DNA of 64,000 nt from Lachnospiraceae bacterium G11 (GCA_900103495.1 FMWZ01000004.1:248001-312000); one strand, 5' to 3'; counted from the stretch's first letter, positions 1-9,387 are shown. The notes: generated by a model not told the origin, from the sequence alone. Made by a program: numbers and translations.

Positions 1-1
1 T

Positions 2-277
2 GATGCTCACAGAGAGAATCTTATTGTTCTTGACGGAACCACAGGCCAGAATGCTATGATGCAGGCCAAGGAATTCGGAGAGGTAGCCAATCTTACAGGT
101 ATAATTCTTACCAAGATGGACGGTACAGCAAAGGGCGGAATTGCAATTGCAATTCAGTCCGAATTGAAAGTGCCCGTTAAGTATATTGGAGTCGGAGAAA
201 CAATAGACGACCTTCAGAAATTTGATTCGAATGCGTTCGTAAACGCCTTATTCGATATAGACAATTCAGAGGAGTAG
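2..277 (+). CDS. ftsY: Signal recognition particle receptor FtsY, C-terminal fragment
   Basis: The gene runs in from beyond the left edge, so only the last 91 or so residues are visible. They carry the end of the SRP-type GTPase domain: DGTTGQNAM, the guanine-recognition motif TKMDGTAKGG and the closing segment YIGVGETIDDLQ, all typical of FtsY and Ffh. The ending FDSNAFVNALFD fits FtsY better than Ffh, because there is no methionine-rich M domain. FtsY docks SRP-ribosome complexes at the membrane. The next gene, threonine ammonia-lyase, starts 6 bases after the stop, so the two may share a transcript. Confidence 0.93.
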   Translation, partial: DAHRENLIVLDGTTGQNAMMQAKEFGEVANLTGIILTKMDGTAKGGIAIAIQSELKVPVKYIGVGETIDDLQKFDSNAFVNALFDIDNSEE

Positions 278-283
278 AATATC

Positions 284-1510
284 ATGGGGAATGAGAACAT
301 GCTGACACTTGAAAAGTTCGAGGAAGCCAGTGAAATCGTCAAAAAAGTAACTCTTGAGACCAAACTTGTTTACAGTGATCACTTTAGCAGACTCACAGGA
401 AACAGAGTTTATCTTAAGCCTGAAAACATGCAGTTTACAGGTGCATATAAGGTTAGAGGTGCCTATTATAAAATCAGCACCTTAAGCGATGCCGAACGAA
501 AGAAAGGTATGATTACAGCTTCAGCAGGAAACCATGCACAGGGCGTTGCTTATGCTGCGTCATGCTTTGGGGCTAAAGCTACAATTGTTATGCCTACCAC
601 AACTCCCCTTATCAAAGTCAACAGAACCAAGAGCTATGGAGCGGATGTGGTTTTGTGCGGTGATGTTTATGATGAGGCCTGCGCCAAGGCATATGAACTT
701 GCTGACGAGAAGGGCTATACCTTTATTCATCCTTTCAATGACCTGACTGTTGCCACAGGACAGGGTACCATTGCTATGGAGATTTTTAAGGAATTACCCC
801 TTGTTGACTATATTCTTGTTCCTATAGGAGGAGGCGGACTTGCCACAGGTGTTTCTACCCTGGCAAAGCTTCTCAATCCCAAGATAAAAGTTATCGGCGT
901 AGAGCCTGCCGGTGCAGCCTGCATGAAGGAATCTTTAAAGCAGGGCAAGGTAGTTACACTGCCAAGCGTCAATACAATTGCTGACGGTACTGCAGTTAAG
1001 ACTCCCGGCGATTTGTTATTCCCATACTTACAGAAGAACCTTGATGAAATCATTACTGTAGATGATGCGGATCTTGTTACAGCTTTCCTTGATATGGTGG
1101 AGAATCACAAGATGATTGTAGAAAACTCCGGCCTATTAAGTGTTGCTGCATTGAAGAAACTGAGAGCTAAGGATAAGAGAGTTGTATCAATCTTAAGCGG
1201 CGGAAACATGGACGTAATTACCATGTCTTCTGTTGTACAGCAGGGTCTTATTTTCAGAGACAGAATATTTACCGTATCTGTACTTCTTCCGGATAAACCG
1301 GGTGAATTATGCAAAGTAGCGGGCGTTGTTGCAGCCGTTAACGGCAATGTTATTAAGCTTGAGCACAACCAGTTTGTTTCCACCAACAGAACAGCTGCCG
1401 TTGAACTTAGAATCACCATGGAAGCCTTTGGAACCGACCATAAGATGGAAATCATCAATAAGCTTGAGAAAAACGGTTACAGACCCAAACTTGTACAGAC
1501 TAATATCTAA
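284..1510 (+). CDS. ilvA: Threonine ammonia-lyase with C-terminal ACT domain
   Basis: This PLP enzyme (408 aa) deaminates threonine to 2-oxobutanoate, the first step toward isoleucine. The PLP lysine is K56 in FTGAYKVRGA, and the glycine loop that holds the cofactor phosphate is GGGG at residues 182-185. The catalytic domain fills about residues 10-320. A single ACT domain follows (from about 330, VSVLLPDKPGELCKVAGVV), as in the shorter regulated type of the family rather than the 500-residue enterobacterial IlvA. The ATG at 284 follows a GAGGAG 9 bases upstream; M6 is a possible alternative start. Other branched-chain genes lie far away at 27 kb and 54 kb. A catabolic (TdcB-like) role cannot be excluded. 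Confidence 0.92.
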   Translation: MGNENMLTLEKFEEASEIVKKVTLETKLVYSDHFSRLTGNRVYLKPENMQFTGAYKVRGAYYKISTLSDAERKKGMITASAGNHAQGVAYAASCFGAKATIVMPTTTPLIKVNRTKSYGADVVLCGDVYDEACAKAYELADEKGYTFIHPFNDLTVATGQGTIAMEIFKELPLVDYILVPIGGGGLATGVSTLAKLLNPKIKVIGVEPAGAACMKESLKQGKVVTLPSVNTIADGTAVKTPGDLLFPYLQKNLDEIITVDDADLVTAFLDMVENHKMIVENSGLLSVAALKKLRAKDKRVVSILSGGNMDVITMSSVVQQGLIFRDRIFTVSVLLPDKPGELCKVAGVVAAVNGNVIKLEHNQFVSTNRTAAVELRITMEAFGTDHKMEIINKLEKNGYRPKLVQTNI

Positions 1511-1576
1511 AAATGTGTTAGAATAATCTTAACTGTATATACGATTTAAAATACATAAGATTGACGAGGAAGTCTC

Positions 1577-4150
1577 ATGAATTCCAATGAAGAATATTTA
1601 GACAATCTACTCAAATCTATGCAGGATAAGGAAAACGAAGCTGCAGCGGCAGACACCACAGCTGATGATGTCGCTGCGATTTTTGATGGTTTAACCGATG
1701 AACCGGCGCCTGCAGAGACTGAGGTTGCTCCTCCTACCAGCGAGGAGCTTTCTGCCATGTCTGAATCCGAGATTGCTGATATTCTTTCATCTATGAATAA
1801 TCCCACCCCTGAAGATAATAATGAGTTATCAGACGAAGCCTTGATGGCAGACGCCATGAAGGATTCTGCCATTGCGGAAATCAATGAACTCTTATATAAG
1901 AATGACAATGACGAATATGTAGAGCCGGATCCCGAAGAGCCTGCACCACCCAAGAAGGGTGGCAAGAAGGAGAAGGAGCCCAAGGAGAAGAAGGGCTTAT
2001 TCAGCCGTTTCGGCCGTAAGAAAGAGGAGCCGGCACCTGTTGTAGAGGAGGAGACTCCCCTCACAATTGAGGAGCCTATTATCGAAGAGGCACCAATTAT
2101 AGAAGAGGAAGCACCCTTAACTATCGAGGAGCCTATCATTGAGGAAGCTCCCGTTATAGAAGAGGAAGCTCCTATAACTATCGAGGAGCCCATTATAGAA
2201 GAGGAAGCGCCTTTAACTATCGAAGAGCCTATAATCGAAGAGGCACCAGTGGTTGAAGAGGAAGCTCCATTAACTATTGAAGAGCCTGTAATTGAAGAAG
2301 CACCGGTAGTTGAAGAAGAGATACCGCTTACAATCGAGGAACCCGTAATAGAAGAAACACCTGTAGTTGAAGAAGAGATACCTCTCACCATAGAGGAACC
2401 TGTGATAGAAGAAGCGCCTGCGGTTGAGGAAGAAGCCCCTGCTGCTGAGGAGACTCCCGCAGAATCTTCAGGAGAATCTTCAGAAGAATCTTCAGAAGAA
2501 TCATCAGATGAAGCAACTCTGGAGAGCATGTTTGGCGATTTCTTTATCGAGCCCTCAAGCGAGCAGAAAGAGTATGTTGAAGAGCCTGTTGTCGATTTGG
2601 ATGATGGGCTTGCTGAGTTACTCTCTATTGCCGGAGTAACTGAAGACGACTTTAAGGGTGAGACTGATGAAAATGCAGCACCTAAGCCTGCTGCAGAGGA
2701 ACCTGCCGAAGAAGAAACTGCCGAGGAGGAACTCTCACTGGATGATATTACAATAGATGAACCTGCTTCGGAAGAGGCATCCGGAGAAGAAGCCCCTGCA
2801 GAGGAAGCCCCTACAGATGATGCACCTGCCGCTGACGGTGGTGTTACTTTGGATTCCGGTCTCTTCGGCGGAATGGATAATTTAGGCCTTGATTTCGGTA
2901 ATTTAACAGAAGAAAACACTGAATCCAACGAAGCTGGTAATCCTGAGGATTTATTGTTTGAATCCATAGATGAAGTTCAGGAAACAGCTACTCCTGTTTC
3001 TGATACTGATGGAATGGAAGACCTTATGGGACTTCTGGGTGAGGCCGGAGAAGAAGCATCATCCGGAGAGTCTGCAGAGGATATTCCTGAGAAGGGAGCA
3101 AAGGCTCCCAAGAAAAAGGGCGGCTTCCTAAAGATGATGGAATTCCTCACAGAGTCTGATGACGATGACGAGGAAGAAGAGGGTGGAAAGTTCTCCTTTA
3201 AGGATCTTTTCAAAAAGAAAAAGAAAGATGCTGAACCTTCCGGAGAGGAAAATCCTACCGGTGCCGATGCCGAAGGCGCAACAACGGATGAGAATAAAGA
3301 AGTAAACCGCCAGCTCGATGCCGAGGAAGAAGACGGTAAGAAGAAAAAGAAGAAGAAAAAACGTAAAAAAGGTGAGCCTGAAGGAGCTGAGGAGTTAGAA
3401 GAAAGAGAGCCTCACGAAAGACAGGCAGGCAAAGACGACGAGGAGTCCGAAGAGGGCGGAGACGGCAAAAAGGGCAAAAAGAAAAAGAAAGAAAAGAAGA
3501 AAAAAGAGCCCAAACCCGTTGATAACAGACCTTTACCGAAACTTTCAAAGAAGAAGGTCAGAGCAACATTCTTCTTCGCTTTAACGATTCTTGCGGCCAT
3601 ATTAATCTGTGTATTCTTCCTTGGAGACGTAGTTTCCAAACAGAAAGCCAGAAGCGCATTCTATAAAGGCGATTACGAAGAGTGCTACAGAAACTTCTAC
3701 GGCAAGAAGCTGACTGAAGGCGACGAGAACATGTTTAAGAAGGCTGAACTCCTTCTTTACCTTGAAAGAAATAAAGAGCGCTATTATGAGTACTTGGCCA
3801 TTGACGATGAATACCACGCTCTGGATTCATTATTGGATGCAGTACTTAACAAAGACGCATTTATGCAAAAAGCTTCACAGTATGGCTTTGATGCAGAAGC
3901 AACCAACGCTTACAATGAAATACTTTCCATTCTGGAAACTTCCTATGGACTTTCCGAGGAAGATGCAATGATGATTAATTCCATTGACCAGGATGCCGTA
4001 TATACACTCTATGTTCACTCCATTGTAGATGGAACAGATTTTGTTATCCCTGATTATTTGCAGGATGGATACTTTGAAGAAAGAGTGAATGCATTAATGA
4101 ACGGGGAAGAAATAACAGATAATGAGCAGTTCGAAGATAGCGATAATTGA
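1577..4150 (+). CDS. Large acidic-repeat protein with one membrane segment, function unknown
   Basis: I do not recognise a family for this 857-residue protein. Residues 1-155 are acidic and alanine-rich. Residues about 156-286 hold seven near-identical units built on TIEEPIIEEAP with a period of 19 residues, one unit shortened to 13. A low-complexity Glu/Ala region and then long lysine runs follow (around 560-655). One hydrophobic segment lies at about 665-685 (FFFALTILAAILICVFF), then about 170 residues with helical, TPR-like character. The lysines just before the membrane segment predict a cytoplasmic N-terminal part and an external C-terminal part. The start ATG has GAGGAAG upstream. The last 29 bases overlap hisH. 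The cytoplasmic part is probably disordered; a scaffold or tether role is only a guess. Confidence 0.75.
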   Translation: MNSNEEYLDNLLKSMQDKENEAAAADTTADDVAAIFDGLTDEPAPAETEVAPPTSEELSAMSESEIADILSSMNNPTPEDNNELSDEALMADAMKDSAIAEINELLYKNDNDEYVEPDPEEPAPPKKGGKKEKEPKEKKGLFSRFGRKKEEPAPVVEEETPLTIEEPIIEEAPIIEEEAPLTIEEPIIEEAPVIEEEAPITIEEPIIEEEAPLTIEEPIIEEAPVVEEEAPLTIEEPVIEEAPVVEEEIPLTIEEPVIEETPVVEEEIPLTIEEPVIEEAPAVEEEAPAAEETPAESSGESSEESSEESSDEATLESMFGDFFIEPSSEQKEYVEEPVVDLDDGLAELLSIAGVTEDDFKGETDENAAPKPAAEEPAEEETAEEELSLDDITIDEPASEEASGEEAPAEEAPTDDAPAADGGVTLDSGLFGGMDNLGLDFGNLTEENTESNEAGNPEDLLFESIDEVQETATPVSDTDGMEDLMGLLGEAGEEASSGESAEDIPEKGAKAPKKKGGFLKMMEFLTESDDDDEEEEGGKFSFKDLFKKKKKDAEPSGEENPTGADAEGATTDENKEVNRQLDAEEEDGKKKKKKKKRKKGEPEGAEELEEREPHERQAGKDDEESEEGGDGKKGKKKKKEKKKKEPKPVDNRPLPKLSKKKVRATFFFALTILAAILICVFFLGDVVSKQKARSAFYKGDYEECYRNFYGKKLTEGDENMFKKAELLLYLERNKERYYEYLAIDDEYHALDSLLDAVLNKDAFMQKASQYGFDAEATNAYNEILSILETSYGLSEEDAMMINSIDQDAVYTLYVHSIVDGTDFVIPDYLQDGYFEERVNALMNGEEITDNEQFEDSDN
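2042..2434 (+). repeat. Tandem 57-bp coding repeat (TIEEPIIEEAP units)
   Basis: Seven tandem units of about 57 bases, one shortened by 18 bases, encode the Glu/Pro/Ile repeat of the membrane protein. Codons differ between units (for example gagcctattatcgaa against gaacccgtaatagaa) while the amino acids stay nearly constant. This suggests an older repeat held by protein-level selection rather than a fresh expansion. Confidence 0.8.
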
Positions 4151-4739
4151 TTACGACGCAGGAAATATCAAGAGTGTTGAAAGAGCAGTTGCATATTGTG
4201 GCGGTGAAGCAATACTTACCAGGGATCCTAAGGTATTAATGGATTCCCCCAAGGTTATTCTTCCCGGTGTTGGCTCCTTTGGCGACGCCATGGATAAATT
4301 GAAGAAGTATGACCTTATTGATACAATCCATGATTATGTAAAAACCGGAAAGCCCTTTTTGGGTATCTGTCTGGGCCTTCAGCTTTTGTTTGATGGAAGT
4401 GATGAATCACCCGAGGCAAAAGGCCTTGGACTTTTAGAAGGGTATATTCATAAGATACCTGATAATCTTGGACTTAAAGTTCCTCAGATTGGCTGGAATT
4501 CTCTTGACTATCCCAATAAAGGGAGACTGTTTGAGGGTATTCCCGAAGGCAGTTTCGTGTATTTTGTGCATTCATATTATCTGAAGGCAAAAGAACCTTC
4601 GATTGTTGTTGCCACAACAGATTACGGCGTATGTGTACACGCTGCTGTTGAGAAGGACAACGTATTTGGATGCCAGTTCCACCCGGAGAAAAGCTCTGAT
4701 GTGGGACTTAGAATAATTAAGAATTTCCTGGAGTTATAA
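4122..4739 (+). CDS. hisH: Imidazole glycerol phosphate synthase, glutaminase subunit HisH
   Basis: HisH (205 aa) is the class I glutamine amidotransferase subunit that feeds ammonia to HisF in histidine synthesis. The catalytic cysteine is C83 in [10 protein letters not shown]; the His/Glu pair is in [11 protein letters not shown]. The early segment [13 protein letters not shown] is typical of the family. The start ATG lies inside the end of the repeat-protein gene, with only a weak GGGGA 14 bases upstream, so translation is probably coupled to that gene. hisF follows after one base. No other his genes are in the window. Confidence 0.95.
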   Translation: MSSSKIAIIDYDAGNIKSVERAVAYCGGEAILTRDPKVLMDSPKVILPGVGSFGDAMDKLKKYDLIDTIHDYVKTGKPFLGICLGLQLLFDGSDESPEAKGLGLLEGYIHKIPDNLGLKVPQIGWNSLDYPNKGRLFEGIPEGSFVYFVHSYYLKAKEPSIVVATTDYGVCVHAAVEKDNVFGCQFHPEKSSDVGLRIIKNFLEL

Positions 4740-4740
4740 G

Positions 4741-5505
4741 ATGCACACCAAAAGAATTATTCCCTGCCTTGACATAAAGGATGGAAGAGTTGTCAAAGGG
4801 ATTAACTTTGTAAATTTAAGAGATGCAGGCGATCCCGCTTCAGTTGCAAAGGCCTATGATACTGCGGGAGCCGACGAACTTGTATTTTTGGATATTACCG
4901 CATCTGCCGATGCAAGAGATACGCAGCTTGCCTGGGTCAGAGAAGTAGCAAATCAGGTTTTTATTCCCTTTACTGTGGGTGGCGGAATCAGAACCGTTGA
5001 TGATTTCAAGATTCTCTTAAGAGAAGGCGCCGATAAAATTTCAATTAACTCAGCTGCAATAATGAATCCGAATCTTATAAGTGAAGCCGCTTATAAATTT
5101 GGAAGCCAGTGTGTTGTGGTTGCTATTGACGCCAAAAGAAGAGACGATAATTCCGGATGGAATATCTATAAAAACGGCGGAAGAGTCGACATGGGTATTG
5201 ATGCCGTAGAATGGGCGATGAAAGCCGTCTCTCTCGGCGCCGGAGAAATCCTTTTAACCAGCATGGACTGTGACGGAACAAAAGCCGGATATGATCTGGA
5301 ATTAACCAGAATAATAGCAGAGAATGTTAATGTTCCTGTTATCGCCTCCGGTGGTGCCGGAAGCAAACAGGATTTTTATGATGTTTTAACAGATGCAAAA
5401 GCAGATGCTGCCCTGGCGGCTTCTCTTTTCCATTTTAAGGAACTTGAAATAAATGAAGTTAAAAGATTCCTCAGAGACAAAGGTGTCTCTGTAAGACTGG
5501 GTTAA
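4741..5505 (+). CDS. hisF: Imidazole glycerol phosphate synthase, cyclase subunit HisF
   Basis: This TIM-barrel enzyme (254 aa, usual length) converts PRFAR plus ammonia from HisH into imidazole glycerol phosphate and AICAR. Both catalytic aspartates are present: D11 in [10 protein letters not shown] and D130 in VVAIDAKR. The phosphate-binding loops TVGGGIR and ASGGAG are intact. GGAG 7 bases before the ATG supports the start. The gene is arranged with hisH as a two-gene unit, separate from any larger his operon. Confidence 0.96.
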   Translation: MHTKRIIPCLDIKDGRVVKGINFVNLRDAGDPASVAKAYDTAGADELVFLDITASADARDTQLAWVREVANQVFIPFTVGGGIRTVDDFKILLREGADKISINSAAIMNPNLISEAAYKFGSQCVVVAIDAKRRDDNSGWNIYKNGGRVDMGIDAVEWAMKAVSLGAGEILLTSMDCDGTKAGYDLELTRIIAENVNVPVIASGGAGSKQDFYDVLTDAKADAALAASLFHFKELEINEVKRFLRDKGVSVRLG

Positions 5506-5510
5506 TATAA

Positions 5511-6185
5511 ATGAGCGCGATTGATAACGACTGGCTTCCTGTTCTTGATAAAGAGTTTAAGAAGCCTTACTACAGAGAACTTTATAACTTTGTAAAAAAT
5601 GAATACAATACCAGGGTGGTTTATCCCCCTGCGGATGAACTTTTCAGTGCGTTTCATTTTACTCCGCTTTCCAAGGTTAAGGTGGTAATTCTTGGACAGG
5701 ATCCTTACCACGAACCCGGAGAGGCACATGGACTTTGCTTTTCGGTTAAACCGGGTGTTAAGATTCCACCCAGTCTTGTTAATATATACAAGGAATTACA
5801 TGACGATTTGGGATGCAAAATTCCCAATAACGGTTATCTTGAAAAATGGGCCAGACAGGGAGTTCTTTTACTAAACACAGTTCTGACAGTCAGAGCACAT
5901 CAGGCATTTTCCCATAAGGAAAAGGGCTGGGAGACATTTACGGATGCCGTAATTGAACAGCTTAACCTGATTGACAGACCTATTGTGTTTATTTTATGGG
6001 GTTCTCCGGCACAGAAGAAGTGCAGCATGTTAAATAATCCGAAGCACCTGATTCTTAAGTCGGTTCATCCAAGTCCTCTGTCGGCATACAGGGGATTCTT
6101 TGGCAGCAAACCCTTCAGCAAAACCAACGATTTTCTGGTTAAAAACGGGCTTGATCCCATTGATTGGCAAATAGAAGATTTTTGA
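5511..6185 (+). CDS. ung: Uracil-DNA glycosylase
   Basis: Family 1 uracil-DNA glycosylase (224 aa) removes uracil from DNA to start base excision repair. The water-activating motif GQDPYH has its aspartate at D64, and the C-terminal motif [10 protein letters not shown] with the catalytic histidine is intact. It starts 5 bases after hisF, with no clear Shine-Dalgarno sequence, so coupling to hisF is likely. It is the last gene before a tRNA with its own promoter. Confidence 0.96.
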   Translation: MSAIDNDWLPVLDKEFKKPYYRELYNFVKNEYNTRVVYPPADELFSAFHFTPLSKVKVVILGQDPYHEPGEAHGLCFSVKPGVKIPPSLVNIYKELHDDLGCKIPNNGYLEKWARQGVLLLNTVLTVRAHQAFSHKEKGWETFTDAVIEQLNLIDRPIVFILWGSPAQKKCSMLNNPKHLILKSVHPSPLSAYRGFFGSKPFSKTNDFLVKNGLDPIDWQIEDF

Positions 6186-6195
6186 TAAATCCAAC

Positions 6196-6224
6196 TTGTA
6201 AATGGATTTAATATATGTTATCAT
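6196..6224 (+). promoter_or_regulatory. Promoter of tRNA-Leu
   Basis: TTGTAA (6196-6201), a 17-base spacer and TATCAT (6219-6224) preceded by TG in the extended -10 position. The tRNA begins about 24 bases after the expected start point. Confidence 0.65.
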
Positions 6225-6254
6225 GGACTTCGGTCGTTATCTGACCGCATATAA

Positions 6255-6337
6255 GCAGGAGTGGCGGAATGGCAGACGCATCAGACTCAAAATCTGACGC
6301 TGGTGACAGTGTGTGGGTTCAAGTCCCATCTCCTGCA
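6255..6337 (+). tRNA. tRNA-Leu (anticodon CAA)
   Basis: An 83-nt class II tRNA. The acceptor gcaggag pairs with ctcctgc, and the anticodon arm tcaga/tctga encloses loop ctcaaaa, giving anticodon CAA (reads UUG). The T arm is gtggg-ttcaagt-cccat. A long variable arm, as expected for Leu, lies between them. The discriminator base is A; CCA is not encoded. A terminator follows at once. Confidence 0.95.
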
Positions 6338-6340
6338 TTA

Positions 6341-6374
6341 AACCTTCGATAACATGGGTATCGAAGGTTTTTTC
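6341..6374 (+). terminator. Terminator after tRNA-Leu
   Basis: Inverted repeat aaccttcgata / tatcgaaggtt with a 7-base loop followed by a run of T. Confidence 0.88.
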
Positions 6375-6398
6375 TTTATTATCACATGAGGGCGATTC

Positions 6399-6719
6399 AT
6401 GACTTGTAAAGAAGCGGAGAAACTGATTCCGGTTTTTATTGAAAATCAACTGAATTACAGAGAACTTGAGAAGTTCCTTGAACATATCAAAACCTGCCCC
6501 GCCTGTATGGAGGAGATGTCGGTACAGTTTCTTGTGGCTGAAGGTATGAAGAGACTGGAGGACGGCGGCTCACTGGAACTTGAAGGAGAACTCAAATATC
6601 TTTTGGCGGATTCCAAAAGAGCGCTTTCAAGGCACAGACTTTTCTGGCGAATAGGCTTAGGCCTGGAATTTGGTGCAGTTATCGTCATGCTTGTAATGCT
6701 GGTTGTATATTTAATCTAA
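6399..6719 (+). CDS. Small zinc-finger (anti-sigma-like) membrane protein
   Basis: This 106-residue protein begins MTCKEAEKLIPVFIENQL and carries H-x3-C-x2-C (HIKTCPAC, about residues 28-35). That is the signature of the zf-HC2 domain found in anti-sigma factors. A single hydrophobic segment lies at the C-terminus (about 85-105, LEFGAVIVMLVMLVVYLI). The layout matches a membrane anti-sigma factor with a cytoplasmic zinc finger, but no sigma factor gene is nearby, so its partner is unknown. GAGGG precedes the ATG. polA follows after 16 bases. Confidence 0.7.
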   Translation: MTCKEAEKLIPVFIENQLNYRELEKFLEHIKTCPACMEEMSVQFLVAEGMKRLEDGGSLELEGELKYLLADSKRALSRHRLFWRIGLGLEFGAVIVMLVMLVVYLI

Positions 6720-6735
6720 TTATTTGAGGGAAAGT

Positions 6736-9378
6736 ATGTCAGAAAGAATTGTTTTAATTGATGGTCATAGTATTTTAAACCGGGCGTTTTATGGCGTCCC
6801 GGATTTAACTACAGCCGCTGGACTTCACACAAATGCAGTCTACGGCTTTTTAAATATTCTTTTTAAACTTATGGATGAGGAAAAACCGGAATATCTCATA
6901 GTGGCCTTCGATACATCGGCGCCCACATTCAGACACGGTATTTTTAAGGAATATAAGGGCACCAGAAAGCCCATGCCAGAGGAGCTTAGAATGCAGGTTC
7001 CTGTTATTAAGGAAGTCCTTGAAGCCATGGGTATTCCCATCTTTTCAAGGGAAGGCCTTGAGGCTGATGATATCCTTGGAACCATTGCCAAAAGAAGCGA
7101 GGAAAAGGGCCTTGAAGTTTCCCTGGTTTCCGGTGACAGAGACCTTTTACAGATTGCTTCCGAACATATAAAAATACGAATTCCCAAAACCAAAGGCGGA
7201 AAGACTGAGATAGAAGATTATTATGCTTCCGATGTGCTTAACACCTATGGAGTTACTCCCGAAGGTTTTATCGAATTAAAAGCACTTCAGGGAGATACTG
7301 CGGATAATATCCCCGGAGTCCCCAAGGTTGGTGAAAAGACCGCCAGAGAACTCATGGTTACATACAAAAGCCTTGACGGAATTTATGAGCATCTGGAAGA
7401 AATCACAAAGAATGCCATAAGGGAATCCCTGCGTGAGAACAGAAATCTTGCAGACCTTTCAAAGGTGTTAGCTACCATAAAGACGGATTGCGAAATAGAC
7501 CTTTCTTTGGATAACGCCAGAACTGAAGGATATTTTAATCCCAAGGCATATGAACTTTTTAAGAAGCTTGAATTTAAGAACATGCTGGGAAGGTTTGAAG
7601 GCAATATAAGCGGTGCGAGTGTTGCCGACTTTTCTGAGCATTTTAGAATAGTTACGGATTTTACCGAAGTAGAGGCTGTCTTTGATAAGGCTGCAACTAT
7701 GCCCTATGTGGGATTTGACTGTCTCTTTGATGGCAAGAACCTTGTTGGTGCTGCTATAGCCTTGTCTGATGAGGAAGCTTATTATGTTCCTGTAGCCGGA
7801 TTTGTATCAAAGGATTATCTGAGGGACAGATGTAAGGATATTAACAAATCATCCATTATATCAACCTGTGATGTTAAGCATCAGTACAGCCTTTTTGACT
7901 CCGGTAAAACCGAATGCTTCTTCGATATCGTCCTTGCGGCATATATAATCAACCCTTTAAAGAATGATTACAGCTACGTGGATGTGGCTTCTGAATATCT
8001 TGGCCTGACCATTCCAAACGAAAAGGAATTGTTTGGGAAGGAGGATCCTGCAAAATTATTTGATACCGAGGAAAAGAAGGTATCTGATTATCTTTGTACC
8101 AAGGCTTACATTGCTTACAAGGCTTATACAATACTTAAAGACAAGCTTGGGGAACTCGATATGCTGTCTCTTTATGAAGAGATTGAGATGCCTTTAACAG
8201 CCGTTTTATACGACATGGAAAAGGAAGGCATTCTGGTTGACAGGGACGCTCTTAAGGCTTATGGAGACGCTTTGGTGGGCCGTATCGATGAGCTTGAAAA
8301 CAGTATTAAGAATGCTGCAGGTACGGATTTTAATATTAATTCTCCAAAGCAGCTTGGAGAGGTGTTATTTGAAAAGCTGGGGCTTCCCGGTGGAAAGAAA
8401 ACAAAGAGCGGCTATTCGACTGCCGCTGATGTGCTTGAGAAGCTTGCGGAAGATTACCCCATCGTTGTTGATATACTGGAGTATCGCGGACTTACAAAGC
8501 TTAAGTCCACCTATGCTGATGGCCTGGCAAACTATATTGAAGAAGACAACAGAATTCATACGAATTTTAACCAGACAATAACAGCTACAGGAAGAATCAG
8601 TTCCACAGAACCAAATCTTCAAAACATACCCATGAGAACAGAAATGGGCAGAAGAATCAGAAAAGTTTTTATTCCTAAGAAAAATTGTGTTTTCGTGGAT
8701 GCGGATTATTCTCAGATAGAACTTAGAATCCTTGCGCATATGTCCGGAGACAAAAACCTGATTGAGGCATATAACAAGGCCGAGGATATTCATGCAATTA
8801 CTGCGTCTGAAGTGTTCCATACTCCTTTAAATGAGGTTACTCCGCTTCAGAGGCGAAACGCCAAAGCCGTTAACTTTGGTATCGTTTACGGAATCAGTTC
8901 CTTTGGCTTAAGTCAGGGACTTTCTATTTCCAGAAAAGAAGCGAAGGAATATATAGATCAGTACTTTAAGTCATATCCCGGAGTAAAGGCTTTCCTTGAC
9001 ACAGCTGTTTCCTTTGCAAAAGATAAGGGATACTCAAAGACATTATTCAAGAGAAGACGTCCAATTCCCGAACTGTCATCTTCGAATTTTATGCAGCGAT
9101 CCTTCGGCGAGAGAGTTGCAATGAATGCGCCTATTCAGGGAACGGCAGCCGATATTATGAAGATAGCCATGATCAGAGTGGCTAAGAGACTAAAGGATGA
9201 TAATCTTGATTCAAAGGTCATTCTTCAGGTACACGATGAACTTTTGATTGAAGCTCCAAAGGATGAGGCTTCAAAGGTGGTATCCATACTGAGAGAAGAG
9301 ATGGGAAAAGCAGCCGACCTGGCTGTTGCATTGGAAGTTGATGTTCATACCGGAGATGACTGGTTTGAAGCAAAATAG
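6736..9378 (+). CDS. polA: DNA polymerase I
   Basis: PolA (880 aa) fills gaps in repair and replaces Okazaki primers. The N-terminal 5' nuclease domain has the aspartates in LIDGHS, EADDILG and GDRDLLQ. The central exonuclease fold is degenerate: the usual DxE motif reads VGFDCLFDG, lacking the glutamate, so proofreading is probably lost, as in Bacillus PolA. The polymerase domain has motif A (VDADYSQIELR, about residue 655), motif B (RRNAKAVNFGIVYG) and motif C (QVHDELL, about residue 832). I chose ATG 6736 with GAGGG just upstream over an in-frame TTG at 6724. coaE follows 9 bases later. Confidence 0.97.
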   Translation: MSERIVLIDGHSILNRAFYGVPDLTTAAGLHTNAVYGFLNILFKLMDEEKPEYLIVAFDTSAPTFRHGIFKEYKGTRKPMPEELRMQVPVIKEVLEAMGIPIFSREGLEADDILGTIAKRSEEKGLEVSLVSGDRDLLQIASEHIKIRIPKTKGGKTEIEDYYASDVLNTYGVTPEGFIELKALQGDTADNIPGVPKVGEKTARELMVTYKSLDGIYEHLEEITKNAIRESLRENRNLADLSKVLATIKTDCEIDLSLDNARTEGYFNPKAYELFKKLEFKNMLGRFEGNISGASVADFSEHFRIVTDFTEVEAVFDKAATMPYVGFDCLFDGKNLVGAAIALSDEEAYYVPVAGFVSKDYLRDRCKDINKSSIISTCDVKHQYSLFDSGKTECFFDIVLAAYIINPLKNDYSYVDVASEYLGLTIPNEKELFGKEDPAKLFDTEEKKVSDYLCTKAYIAYKAYTILKDKLGELDMLSLYEEIEMPLTAVLYDMEKEGILVDRDALKAYGDALVGRIDELENSIKNAAGTDFNINSPKQLGEVLFEKLGLPGGKKTKSGYSTAADVLEKLAEDYPIVVDILEYRGLTKLKSTYADGLANYIEEDNRIHTNFNQTITATGRISSTEPNLQNIPMRTEMGRRIRKVFIPKKNCVFVDADYSQIELRILAHMSGDKNLIEAYNKAEDIHAITASEVFHTPLNEVTPLQRRNAKAVNFGIVYGISSFGLSQGLSISRKEAKEYIDQYFKSYPGVKAFLDTAVSFAKDKGYSKTLFKRRRPIPELSSSNFMQRSFGERVAMNAPIQGTAADIMKIAMIRVAKRLKDDNLDSKVILQVHDELLIEAPKDEASKVVSILREEMGKAADLAVALEVDVHTGDDWFEAK

Positions 9379-9387
9379 GAGAAATTC

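Noticed and set aside
2042-2434. Tandem repeats considered as a CRISPR array
   Set aside because: The repeats are in frame and coding, without unique spacers; they encode the Glu/Pro repeat of the membrane protein.
1546-2967. A 473-codon open frame on the reverse strand, rich in Ser
   Set aside because: It is the mirror of the Glu/Ala/Pro-rich repeat gene: GAA/GAG/TCT-type codons read backwards as Ser/Leu. It has no ribosome site and no motifs.
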